9,943 nt of DNA. Source: Bacteroidales bacterium UBA5235 (GTDB lineage Bacteria; Bacteroidota; Bacteroidia; Bacteroidales; VadinHA17). The stretch lies in the NCBI GenBank assembly GCA_002409145.1, contig DHUL01000051.1:109828-119770 (forward strand), read 5' to 3'. Position numbers and translations under genes: made by a program. Positions 1 through 7,488 of this stretch are shown in pieces; position 1 is the first letter of the stretch; every line of letters starts with the position of its first letter. Under the pieces are notes generated by a model, which saw only the letters and a program-made list of their open reading frames with translations, did no database searches and was not told where the DNA came from.

Positions 1-2418
1 GAGATGCAGAAGAGAGTATACAATGCCCTCAGGGCTATGGCTGAAGGTGACCAAAACCCGGTGATATCACTACATGACCACGGCGCCGGCGGGCACCTCA
101 ACTGTCTTTCCGAACTGGTCGAGGCAACCGGTGGTACAATTGACATCAGCAAACTGCCGGTGGGTGACCCCACTCTCTCGGCCAGGGAGATCATTGGCAA
201 CGAATCACAGGAACGGATGGGACTGGTGATACGAAGCAGCGATGTGGACAGGCTGACTTCAGTGGCCCGTCGCGAAAGGGCTCCCATATACATCATCGGG
301 GAGGTGACCGGAGACCACCAGTTCACCTTCTTCAATCCGTCCGGCGGAGACAGACCCATAGACCTGCAGCTTGCCGATTTCTTCGGGAAGCCTCCCAGAA
401 CGGTCATGAATGACACCACCCTGAAGAACATGACCGGAGATCTCAGCTATGAGCCATCTGATCCTTCCAGGTACCTCGATGCAGTGTTACAGCTTGAGGA
501 GGTGGCGTGCAAAGACTGGCTGACAAACAAGGTTGACAGGTCAGTGACCGGCAGGATAGCAATGCAACAGTGCGCCGGTGAACTGCAACTGCCCCTCAAT
601 GATCTGGGGGCCATCACACTTGATTACCGTGGCATGAGCGGTATGGCCACCTCACTGGGTCATGCTCCTGCAGCCGGCCTCGTCAGCGCCGCCGCCGGAT
701 CAGTCCTCTCAATAGCCGAAGCTCTAACTAACATCGTCTGGGCTCCCATGCCCGACGGACTGAAGAGTGTCTCCCTCTCGGCCAACTGGATGTGGCCTTG
801 TAAAAACCCGGGAGAGGATGCCAGGCTCTACGAGGCAGTACAGGCGGCAAGCGACTTCGCGGTTGCACTGGGAATAAACATCCCCACCGGCAAGGACAGT
901 CTTTCGATGACCCAGAAATACCCTGACGGTACGGTCTTCAGTCCGGGTACCGTCATCATCACCGCTGCAGCCGGGGTAGAGGATATCAGGCGCATTGCCG
1001 GCCCGGTGATCATAAATGATGAGTCCACCTCACTCTTCTGGATTGACATGAGCGGCATGAGGCATGAGCTTGGAGGTTCGGCGTTCAGCCAGACCATAGG
1101 CAGCCTGGGAACAGTAGCGCCCGGAGTTAAAGATCCTGATTACTTCGCGTCTACATTTGAAGCCCTGCAGCAGATGATCAAAGATAAAAGAATCATTGCC
1201 GGTCATGACATTTCTGCAGGAGGCATGATTGTCACCCTCCTCGAAATGTGTTTTGCCAACTGTGAGGGTGGTCTTGCCCTGAACCTGACAGAGATAGGCG
1301 AACCAGACTCGGTCAGGCTGCTCTTCAGCCAGAATCCGGGTGTGATCATCCAGGTCAGGGATGAGGTTGAGACAGAGGAATTCCTCTACGACAGAGGAAT
1401 ACGATTCGCCTCCATCGGGCATCCGATAAGAGAGAGGAAACTGTCAGTGGTCAACGGTGGCAACCATTCTGAGTTTGACATTGACCGCTGCCGCTCGCTC
1501 TGGTACAGGAGTTCATACCTTCTTGACCGCAGGCAGTGCGGACCTGAACTCGCAAGGGAACGGTTTGACAACCATGGAAGAAAGGCACTTCATTTTAACC
1601 TGGAGAACTTTGAAGGCAGCTTCAGGTCTCTGGGCATCACCCCTGACCGTAAGCCAACCACCGGAACCAGGGCCGCAATCATCAGGGAGAAAGGGGTGAA
1701 CGGTGACCGCGAGATGGCCTATGCCCTCTGGCTGGCCGGATTTGACGTCAAGGACGTACACATGACCGACCTCATCTCAGGTCGTGAGACACTGAAAGAA
1801 CTCAACATGATTGTTTTTGTCGGCGGCTTCTCCAACTCTGACGTTCTCGGTTCAGCCAAAGGATGGGCCGGAGCGTTCCGGTACAACGAGAAGGCACGCA
1901 TAGCACTGGAAAATTTCTACAGGAGAGAAGACACCCTTTCACTGGGCGTTTGTAACGGTTGCCAGCTGATGGCAGAACTCGGGCTGATTGTGCCGGAACA
2001 CAAAGAGATGCCCCGGATGGAACATAATGCCTCACGCAAGTTCGAATCAGACTTCCTGGGGGTGAAAATCACAGATGGCAAATCCGTAATGTTCTCTGGC
2101 CTCGAGGGGATGGAACTGGGAATATGGGTAGCCCATGGCGAAGGCCGATTCTGTCTCCCCCTTCCTGAGGAAGATTATAACGTCGTGATGAAATACAGCC
2201 GGAGTCACTATCCGGCCAATCCCAATGGATCGATGTACGATGTGGCCGGCATATGCTCTGCCGATGGCAGGCACCTGGCAATGATGCCCCATCTGGAGAG
2301 GTCATTCATGCCCTGGCAGTGTGCATACTACCCTGCTGACAGGCGAAATGATGACATAACGCCATGGATGAAGGCATTCGTCAATGCCCGCAAATGGATT
2401 GAGGGGAAGAAAAAGTGA
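1..2418 (+). CDS. purL: Phosphoribosylformylglycinamidine synthase (FGAM synthase), C-terminal part, 5' truncated by window
   Basis: This enzyme converts FGAR, ATP and glutamine to FGAM in step four of cytoplasmic de novo purine synthesis. The frame is open from base 1, so the ATG at base 4 is an internal Met. The large single-chain form is usually about 1230-1300 residues, so roughly the first 430 are missing. Residues below are counted from that Met. The AIRS-type synthetase region shows HDHGAGG (24-30) and NESQER shortly after, then GKDSLSM near 298 and a second half starting at GHDISAGG. From about residue 555 onward comes the class I glutamine amidotransferase domain. Its nucleophile is the first Cys of GVCNGCQ (codon at 1951), and the triad His and Glu lie in PHLER (codons at 2290 and 2296). 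The fused glutaminase distinguishes it from the split PurL/PurQ/PurS type. It ends in TGA, 32 bases before a convergent gene. No intact terminator hairpin is visible. No frameshift is seen. Confidence 0.97.
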   Translation, partial: EMQKRVYNALRAMAEGDQNPVISLHDHGAGGHLNCLSELVEATGGTIDISKLPVGDPTLSAREIIGNESQERMGLVIRSSDVDRLTSVARRERAPIYIIGEVTGDHQFTFFNPSGGDRPIDLQLADFFGKPPRTVMNDTTLKNMTGDLSYEPSDPSRYLDAVLQLEEVACKDWLTNKVDRSVTGRIAMQQCAGELQLPLNDLGAITLDYRGMSGMATSLGHAPAAGLVSAAAGSVLSIAEALTNIVWAPMPDGLKSVSLSANWMWPCKNPGEDARLYEAVQAASDFAVALGINIPTGKDSLSMTQKYPDGTVFSPGTVIITAAAGVEDIRRIAGPVIINDESTSLFWIDMSGMRHELGGSAFSQTIGSLGTVAPGVKDPDYFASTFEALQQMIKDKRIIAGHDISAGGMIVTLLEMCFANCEGGLALNLTEIGEPDSVRLLFSQNPGVIIQVRDEVETEEFLYDRGIRFASIGHPIRERKLSVVNGGNHSEFDIDRCRSLWYRSSYLLDRRQCGPELARERFDNHGRKALHFNLENFEGSFRSLGITPDRKPTTGTRAAIIREKGVNGDREMAYALWLAGFDVKDVHMTDLISGRETLKELNMIVFVGGFSNSDVLGSAKGWAGAFRYNEKARIALENFYRREDTLSLGVCNGCQLMAELGLIVPEHKEMPRMEHNASRKFESDFLGVKITDGKSVMFSGLEGMELGIWVAHGEGRFCLPLPEEDYNVVMKYSRSHYPANPNGSMYDVAGICSADGRHLAMMPHLERSFMPWQCAYYPADRRNDDITPWMKAFVNARKWIEGKKK

Positions 2419-2450
2419 TGGTGGCCGCGCTCCGGTTACTGCTGTAATGA

Positions 2451-3005
2451 CTAGTTGACCTTGGGCTTCAGTATCACTGAATTGATCAGGGGTTGCTTAT
2501 CAATACTGACCAGCGAGAGATCAGAAGAATGAGCCACAACCTTGTCACTGATTACCTGAACCTGGTATTCACCTGGTTTGGAGAAAAACACAGAACCCAT
2601 ATGTGAGTCAGCCCTGTACCAGGGTCCGGTAATGCTTTTGTCTTCAGTAACTATACGGTCACTGACCGGTTTCTTTTCAAGCTTGGTTTCACCGGCTGTA
2701 ATAATTACATTTTCTGCGAAATGAAGCCGTGTGGTATCAATGGTCAGACTTGAAAGCCAGACATCCCAGCGGCCAGGCTTTTCAACCTTGAAAAGCCATT
2801 CGGCAGTATTATACTGCGGGTTGTAATCAACCTCTATAAGCTCTGCCTCACCAATACTCAGAACTACAGCCTCCCCCTCAACAGCGGTGGCTCCTTTCCT
2901 GTTCTTACCCTCCTGGCCGTTGAGGCCGGAGTCATGTTTGCATGATGTAAGACCAGAAGATATCGCAACACCAAAAACAACTGCAGCAAAAAATATTCTT
3001 TTCAT
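2451..3005 (-). CDS. Small predicted lipoprotein of unknown function, possible beta-sandwich (CBM-like) domain
   Basis: I do not recognise this 184-residue protein. The N-terminus (MKR, then a hydrophobic stretch to about residue 18) ends in a lipobox LTSC with Cys22, so it is predicted to be lipid-anchored after signal peptidase II cleavage. The mature part begins with a short polar, Lys/Gly-rich linker. It then has two similar strand-rich segments: one near residue 71 with a Trp followed by KPGRWDVWL, and one near residue 140 with KPGEYQVQV. The pattern of an aromatic residue followed by KPG and an aromatic-x-V strand resembles beta-sandwich carbohydrate-binding modules attached to fucosidases and sulfatases of Bacteroidota (DUF5077-like). 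This is a resemblance in style, not an identification. It is on the same strand as the Hdr-like operon but separated by 143 bases with its own possible promoter, so it is probably an independent unit. No Shine-Dalgarno is visible before the ATG, which is common in this phylum. Confidence 0.85.
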   Translation of the reverse strand: MKRIFFAAVVFGVAISSGLTSCKHDSGLNGQEGKNRKGATAVEGEAVVLSIGEAELIEVDYNPQYNTAEWLFKVEKPGRWDVWLSSLTIDTTRLHFAENVIITAGETKLEKKPVSDRIVTEDKSITGPWYRADSHMGSVFFSKPGEYQVQVISDKVVAHSSDLSLVSIDKQPLINSVILKPKVN

Positions 3006-3148
3006 TCTACAACTATTGGTTTACTCTATTTTCACCGTCAAAAATTATTCCAGAGTCATTCTGAAAAATCATGGCGCCAAAGTAAATGGAAATTATTGGA
3101 GTACGAAGCGTCAATAACTCAAATATTTGCACCCCCTGAAAAATTTTT
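3006..3148. other. Intergenic region between the Hdr-like operon and the lipoprotein gene
   Basis: This 143-base AT-rich gap separates the stop of the membrane HdrDE-like gene from the start of the lipoprotein gene, both on the minus strand. It holds two small perfect palindromes, CAAATATTTG at 3120-3129 and TGGCGCCA at 3072-3079. It also holds a nine-base direct repeat CTGAAAAAT at 3061-3069 and 3136-3144, and an A-run/T-run palindrome at about 3138-3150 at the operon's end. No GC-rich stem followed by a U-tract is present, so I see no convincing intrinsic terminator. The region must contain the lipoprotein promoter if that gene is transcribed independently. Confidence 0.5.
3039..3047 (-). 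promoter_or_regulatory. Possible -7 element (imperfect) of the lipoprotein gene
   Basis: On the minus strand the sequence TAATTTTTG lies 33 bases before the ATG at 3005. It matches the Bacteroidota -7 consensus TAnnTTTG with one extra T. No TTTG-like -33 box is seen at the right distance; the nearest TTTG is about 30 bases further upstream. This is a weak prediction based only on consensus matching. Confidence 0.25.
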
Positions 3149-5047
3149 TCAATTATTACCGGCTACCCTGGCAGTTCTTTTAAACTGCCTCTTTTTTGCG
3201 GTCTCTCTTTTAGGTGCCGGAAGTGCATCTGCCACCAGTTCGGCAATATCACTGACTTTAGTTCTGGTGGCCTGAAAGAAGGTTTTTTTGCAGAGCGGGC
3301 AGGCTGTTATCAGTTCATCAGGTGAGCCAAGGGTAAGTATACGGGCCGCATCGGCAGCTATCAGTGCCCTCTTTCCGGATGACAGGGTGAGATTGCCCAG
3401 GCTGCCGCCACAGCAAAGTGACATGTTCCTCTCCTGTGCCGATGACTGTAACTCTGCCACATAGCTTATTACCGCCCTGGGCTCCTCGTATATGCCCGAT
3501 CCGCGTCCCAGCTCGCAAGGGTCATGGTATACAACCTTTCTGTGAAGATAACCAAGGCGGAGAGAGCCCTCCTCGATCAGCTGGTTGATGAACTCCGAGT
3601 GGTGCATCACTCTTGCTTCAAGGTAATAGCTCTCCCTGAAGACCTTGTAGCATATGGGGCATGATGTGACCAGTATCTGCGCTCCCGACTTCCAGATAAT
3701 GTCTGAATTATGGTTTATCAGCTCTCTTGCCTCCCTGTCCCTTCCTGCAAGCATCAGCGGCCTTCCGCAGCAGACCCCTCCATTTTCATCCATGAACCGG
3801 TACCTTACCCCGGCACTCTCCATGATTTTCTTCATGGCGACAATCACTGCTGGCGTGAGGTGTGTCATGCATCCTGCAAAAAAGAGCACATCGGCCTTCT
3901 CAGGCTCCTCCCTGACAAGGTATCCGTATGATTGGGTGGCTGCCTTTTCAACGCTGCTCCTCTTTCGCAGCAGCGAATATTTCTCCTGCAGCTTCATGGT
4001 CCTGTCACTCCTCTCTCCCTGCCTGCGCTCTATGAGCCTCATTGGACCCAGCTCGATGCCTACCGGGCATACCTCCTCGCACCTGCCGCACATGAGACAG
4101 TTGGCTGTGATGGCCGCAATATCCCGGTCATTCCTCAGACCCTTGATGAAGTAAGCCGATTGTATATCATGTATCCCTGCAGCATAGCTCATCTGGCATG
4201 TGCTGATGCATACCCCGCATGATGAGCAGGCATGCGTCTGTACCTCGGTGTACGACGAATGCCTGTCGCCTGTGGTAATGCCTGAGTTGCGCATGAAGAT
4301 CAGGAAGAGCTCCACGGGTATGTGGAAATATCTCGAAACGGGAAGAAGGAAAAAGAATGTTCCCAGAGAGAGCGAATAGAGCCACCAGAACCAGGGGGCC
4401 ATCTCTGCCGCAGGCAGGAACGAGGCAAGGACATTACCAAGGTTTCCGGTCAGGAAGCTGCCGCTGCCGTGCACCCCGCAGGTGAAGCTCTCTGCCAGCA
4501 GCCTCGAGGGGAAGATCAGCCAGAGACTGGTGAGGGCAATACGGTCTGTCCAGGTATGCTTCGTTGTCTTCTTCATTCCCATCAGCCGGGGAGTGAACCT
4601 CTTGATAATCGCCAGCAGCAGTCCGGACAGGATGAATGCAAGAAGGAGATCCATCCAGAAACTGTATATGCGTGCAAATCCTTCAGCTCCGTGGCCAGGA
4701 TTAAACCAACGGAAAAAGATGGCATGCGACGGCGGGTTGAGATGCTTCTCCCCGAAGAGGTCGGCTTCGATAGTGCCAAAGACTATCAGCAGAAACCAGC
4801 CGAAGGCCAGGCTCATGTGCATATACCCAAGCACCGGATTCTTTCTGAAGATCTTGCGGTGCAGCAGGCTCTCCATGAAAATCTCTTTCAGACTTTCCAT
4901 GAAGGGCATGCCGAAGAACCCCCTCTGCAGACGCAGCTTATCAGAACGGGAGAGGTCCCGGAACCATACGGTACTTCGCACCACGCTGTATATCAGAATG
5001 AAGTAAAGCCCAATATTGAACGGTATAACAAACAGCTCAGAGTTCAT
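3149..5047 (-). CDS. Membrane-bound HdrE-HdrD-like fusion (cytochrome b / iron-sulfur / double CCG oxidoreductase)
   Basis: This 632-residue protein is the last gene of the Hdr-like operon and its likely membrane and quinone module. Residues 1-240 carry about five hydrophobic helices (near 6-24, 73-93, 128-148, 168-186, 217-237), as in NarI/HdrE-type cytochrome b subunits. H77 in helix 2 is a candidate heme ligand. Two cubane sites follow: C274, C277, C280, C284 (the usual Pro after the last Cys is Gln) and C317, C320, C323, C327-P. Then come two complete CCG domains: C393, C426-C427, C463, C466 and C511, C545-C546, C583, C586, with spacings that fit the family pattern. The last 20 residues are very basic. 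The architecture matches HdrDE or DsrMK fused in one chain and also FadF-type ETF:quinone oxidoreductases. The Hdr neighbours favour the former, but no ETF gene is visible to exclude or support the latter. It overlaps the preceding gene by 11 bases, implying translational coupling. Confidence 0.93.
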   Translation of the reverse strand: MNSELFVIPFNIGLYFILIYSVVRSTVWFRDLSRSDKLRLQRGFFGMPFMESLKEIFMESLLHRKIFRKNPVLGYMHMSLAFGWFLLIVFGTIEADLFGEKHLNPPSHAIFFRWFNPGHGAEGFARIYSFWMDLLLAFILSGLLLAIIKRFTPRLMGMKKTTKHTWTDRIALTSLWLIFPSRLLAESFTCGVHGSGSFLTGNLGNVLASFLPAAEMAPWFWWLYSLSLGTFFFLLPVSRYFHIPVELFLIFMRNSGITTGDRHSSYTEVQTHACSSCGVCISTCQMSYAAGIHDIQSAYFIKGLRNDRDIAAITANCLMCGRCEEVCPVGIELGPMRLIERRQGERSDRTMKLQEKYSLLRKRSSVEKAATQSYGYLVREEPEKADVLFFAGCMTHLTPAVIVAMKKIMESAGVRYRFMDENGGVCCGRPLMLAGRDREARELINHNSDIIWKSGAQILVTSCPICYKVFRESYYLEARVMHHSEFINQLIEEGSLRLGYLHRKVVYHDPCELGRGSGIYEEPRAVISYVAELQSSAQERNMSLCCGGSLGNLTLSSGKRALIAADAARILTLGSPDELITACPLCKKTFFQATRTKVSDIAELVADALPAPKRETAKKRQFKRTARVAGNN

Positions 5048-5396
5048 TCCGTTCCAGTTTTCCTATTGCATCGGCAGCTGCCGCCACCACATTTCGCGTG
5101 TTTACCCCGCGCGGGCATACCAGCAGGCATTTACCGCACAGCATGCAGCGCTTCACCTCTTCACGAAGAGGCTCTATCTCTCCCCTCCTGATGTAAGTGT
5201 TCATCCGTCTCAGGTTAAAGGAAGTATGCGGGCCGGCAGTACAAGCTGCAGTACCCCCGCCACATGCAAAGCAGAGCCTGAAACTTGGCTCCCTGAGGGT
5301 GATAAACTCCCTTACCTTCCTGTCAGATAAGTCATAGTCAATCAACCTGCTGCGGTTGATGGTGAAACCAAACCTGTTTGGCCGGGTTACGCTCAT
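5037..5396 (-). CDS. Small HdrC-like 4Fe-4S protein with one degenerate cluster site
   Basis: This 119-residue ferredoxin-like protein is the fourth gene of the operon. HdrC proteins carry two 4Fe-4S clusters that pass electrons between HdrA flavin and the CCG subunit. The second motif here is complete (C84, C87, C90, C94-P). The first is C42, C45, then G48 where the third Cys is expected, then C52. The sequence around it (CFACGGGT) otherwise follows the HdrC pattern. G48 is encoded by GGT at 5253-5255, one base from TGT, so a loss or a sequencing change are both possible. The first site may hold a 3Fe-4S cluster or none. There is no membrane segment. Its start ATG overlaps the stop of the HdrA-like gene in an ATGA, and its end overlaps the membrane gene by 11 bases. 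It may connect the soluble HdrA-like subunit to the membrane subunit, an inference from gene order. Confidence 0.9.
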   Translation of the reverse strand: MSVTRPNRFGFTINRSRLIDYDLSDRKVREFITLREPSFRLCFACGGGTAACTAGPHTSFNLRRMNTYIRRGEIEPLREEVKRCMLCGKCLLVCPRGVNTRNVVAAAADAIGKLERNEL

Positions 5397-6424
5397 CTGC
5401 TGTTAAGGTATCTTACTGTTTCTGCCACTGCCGCCCTTGCGTGCGAAATGGTATCGGTGATATTCATCGGAGCAGTGCAGGTACCTGCGTAAAATACGCC
5501 TTTTATCCCGCTGAGGTTGTTGCCATAGTGGTGATCAGCGGTTTCCAGGAAACGGTTTATTCCTCTCTTCATCCCGGAAGCTTCAGCCAGCTTCATCCCC
5601 GCCCCGGCCATCTCCATCCCTACCATCAGTACCATAATGTCAAGCTCCATTTTAAGCGGCCTGCCTGCAAGGGTATCCTCCACCTTGATCACCAGCCTGT
5701 TGTTTATGTTGACAGAAGCCTCTGACACCTTACCCCTGATGAAATTGACGTTGTGAAACTCCTGCGATTCCCGGTAAAGCTCTTCGTAATAGGGGCCAAA
5801 CATGCGCATGTCCATATAGAAACAGAAAACCTCGCACGATGGAAGCATCTTTCTGATCTCTATCGCCTGTTTTACGGCAGTCACACAGCATACCTTGGAG
5901 CAGTGATTATTATTCACCTTCTCATCACGTGAACCCACACAATGGATGAGCCCGATGCGTGAAGGCACACTTCCGTCTGCCTTTACCACTTGTCCCCTGT
6001 TGAACATTTCCTCCAGCCCGGCGGAAGTAATGACATTGTCGTAGATCCCGTAACCGTACTCCTCTTTCCTGCGTGCATCGAAGAGGTCAAACCCGGTGGC
6101 TACGATCACTGCATCCGCCTTCTCTTCGGTTCCTCCGGAGAGGCTCACGAACACGTTGCTGCCATGATGCCTGATTTTTTCTACTGTGGTTCCGGTGATG
6201 ATGCTTATGTTACGGTGCTCGATATGCTTTCTGAGATGGTTTTTCACCTCCTCCGCCGGGCGTCGGTCAGGAAAGAGTGCATGCCACTGCAGCAGATGCC
6301 CTCCGGGCTCGTCACCTTTTTCTACCAGGGTGACACTGTAGCCCATTTCGGCAAGTGTGCCTGCGGCCTCCATGCCGGCAACACCGCCGCCGGCCACGAC
6401 TATATGCGCTGAATTGGTCTTCAT
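5393..6424 (-). CDS. hdrA: Minimal HdrA-like FAD/iron-sulfur flavoprotein
   Basis: This 343-residue flavoprotein of the HdrA/QmoA family is the third gene of the operon. The N-terminal Rossmann motif GGGVAGMEAAG (12-22) and the following E35 and GG (41-42) bind FAD. VIVATGFDLFD (106-116) is the second conserved nucleotide-binding strand. The HdrA-specific cluster site lies at C162 (HCVGSRD), C175, C179 and C180 (CSKVCC). The C-terminal FAD-contact segment is FYAGTCTAPMNITDT (311-325). Archaeal HdrA is about 650 residues and has an N-terminal domain, an inserted ferredoxin and a C-terminal ferredoxin. All three are missing here, leaving only the thioredoxin-reductase-like core, even shorter than QmoA (about 400). 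Flavin-based bifurcation, if any, would thus lack the usual ferredoxin exit route. ATGA overlaps on both sides link it translationally to the HdrB-like and small HdrC-like genes. The partner that feeds the flavin is not visible. Confidence 0.93.
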   Translation of the reverse strand: MKTNSAHIVVAGGGVAGMEAAGTLAEMGYSVTLVEKGDEPGGHLLQWHALFPDRRPAEEVKNHLRKHIEHRNISIITGTTVEKIRHHGSNVFVSLSGGTEEKADAVIVATGFDLFDARRKEEYGYGIYDNVITSAGLEEMFNRGQVVKADGSVPSRIGLIHCVGSRDEKVNNNHCSKVCCVTAVKQAIEIRKMLPSCEVFCFYMDMRMFGPYYEELYRESQEFHNVNFIRGKVSEASVNINNRLVIKVEDTLAGRPLKMELDIMVLMVGMEMAGAGMKLAEASGMKRGINRFLETADHHYGNNLSGIKGVFYAGTCTAPMNITDTISHARAAVAETVRYLNSR

Positions 6425-7488
6425 CCGTTTATCAGGTTGACGGGATCGGGCAGCCTGGAGCCATCCCTGGCAAGAAACCGCTCTGAAGGATCTGCCTTGA
6501 TACCCATCCTGCGAAGCAGGGGCATCGATTGTACATTATGGTACTGCAGCCCGAGTTCCCAGGGATTGTAGCCCAGCACCAGGCCTGCGACCTCTTCGTA
6601 GGTCAGCACGGGAATTCCCTGACCATCAGCACCGTAGGTAATGCCGTCAATCTCCTTTATTGTATACTGCCAGCGGTCCATAAACATGGTGCAACCCGGG
6701 CAGTTGGCAATTATCAGGTCGGGCCTGTAGGGCTCCATCGATTCAAACTTCTTGCGCGAGGCAAAGAGCGAATAGCCCCTGTTGGCCTGCACCAGGTACT
6801 GCCTGAAACCGAAGCCGCAGCAGTGACGCCTTTCCGGGTAATCAATGATATCGCCTCCCCAGGCTTCAACCATACCAACCAGCACATGCGGGAACTCGGC
6901 TCCGCCCACACCGTGCTTCGGGAACATCTTCGAGTAATGGCATCCTATGTGTTCAACTACCTTCAGCGGCTTGCCGGTGTTTATGTCAACAAGGGTGTAT
7001 TTGGCTTTTTGTGCTATCTGGTCACGGAATTTGTAGATTATATCACTTGCGTGGGATATTGTTTCAGGGATTTCGAAGGTGCGCCCTGTGGCCCTGTATA
7101 GATCCTCACGGGTACGCTCGAGCGTTTCCGGGAAATGTTTCCACGTCTCCAGGATTTCAGTATAAATGCCAAAAGAGGTGACGCATGAGATAGCAATGTG
7201 TTTATAACCGGCCTCGGTTGCCAGGGCAAAGTGACGCGCCACAACAGCCTGTATCGTCTCAAACGGCACGACGTCACCGTGGTAGCCAATACCAGTACAG
7301 GTGGTATGTCTTGGATCCTCAAACACATCCTTGCCCAGATCATCGCGGAGGATCTTCAGGAAGCATTGTTCAGACCCGGCAAAGAAAGTCTGCCTGATGC
7401 ATGACCTGACATAAAAGAAATGATCATCAGGAATCTCTTTCTGGTATTCTGCCCAGATCCTCTTCTTACCTTCCGGTTTCATATACAT
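6421..7488 (-). CDS. hdrB: HdrB-like CCG-domain protein with degenerate N-terminal CCG motif
   Basis: This 355-residue protein is the second gene of the operon. HdrB proteins use two CCG motifs to bind noncubane 4Fe-4S clusters that act on a disulfide or relay electrons. The C-terminal motif is intact: C183, C223-C224, C263, C266. The N-terminal motif keeps only C30, C64 and C102. The first Cys of the CC pair is T63 and the last Cys is S105. Only one canonical noncubane cluster is therefore expected, so simple heterodisulfide reduction as in methanogens is unlikely. It is also longer than archaeal HdrB (about 300), with about 20 extra N-terminal residues and a tail after 300. On start choice, ATG at 7488 is listed, but a second ATG at 7482 sits six bases after AGGAAGG and may be the real one, two residues shorter. 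It overlaps the HdrC-like gene by 23 bases and the HdrA-like gene by four. Confidence 0.92.
   Translation of the reverse strand: MYMKPEGKKRIWAEYQKEIPDDHFFYVRSCIRQTFFAGSEQCFLKILRDDLGKDVFEDPRHTTCTGIGYHGDVVPFETIQAVVARHFALATEAGYKHIAISCVTSFGIYTEILETWKHFPETLERTREDLYRATGRTFEIPETISHASDIIYKFRDQIAQKAKYTLVDINTGKPLKVVEHIGCHYSKMFPKHGVGGAEFPHVLVGMVEAWGGDIIDYPERRHCCGFGFRQYLVQANRGYSLFASRKKFESMEPYRPDLIIANCPGCTMFMDRWQYTIKEIDGITYGADGQGIPVLTYEEVAGLVLGYNPWELGLQYHNVQSMPLLRRMGIKADPSERFLARDGSRLPDPVNLING

Noticed and set aside
1030..1422. Minus-strand reading frame inside purL
   Set aside because: It is antisense to conserved purL sequence (GHDISAGG region) and is explained as a shadow of that gene.
3061..3144. Nine-base direct repeat CTGAAAAAT in the intergenic region as an operator pair
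   Set aside because: Two copies of a short AT-rich sequence 75 bases apart are expected by chance in such a region, and neither overlaps a clear promoter.
3120..3150. Palindrome CAAATATTTG and A/T-run palindrome as a terminator of the Hdr-like operon
   Set aside because: The stems are short and AT-only without a GC-rich core followed by a T-tract in the right orientation, so a terminator call is not supported.
3654..4154. Plus-strand reading frame of 166 codons
   Set aside because: It is antisense to the first CCG and ferredoxin part of the HdrDE-like gene and has no recognisable domain or ribosome-binding site.
4322..5191. Long plus-strand reading frame of 289 codons
   Set aside because: It lies opposite the membrane HdrDE-like gene and the small HdrC-like gene, whose cluster motifs and membrane helices are unmistakable. 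Its translation is low-complexity and shows no domain, so it is a shadow.
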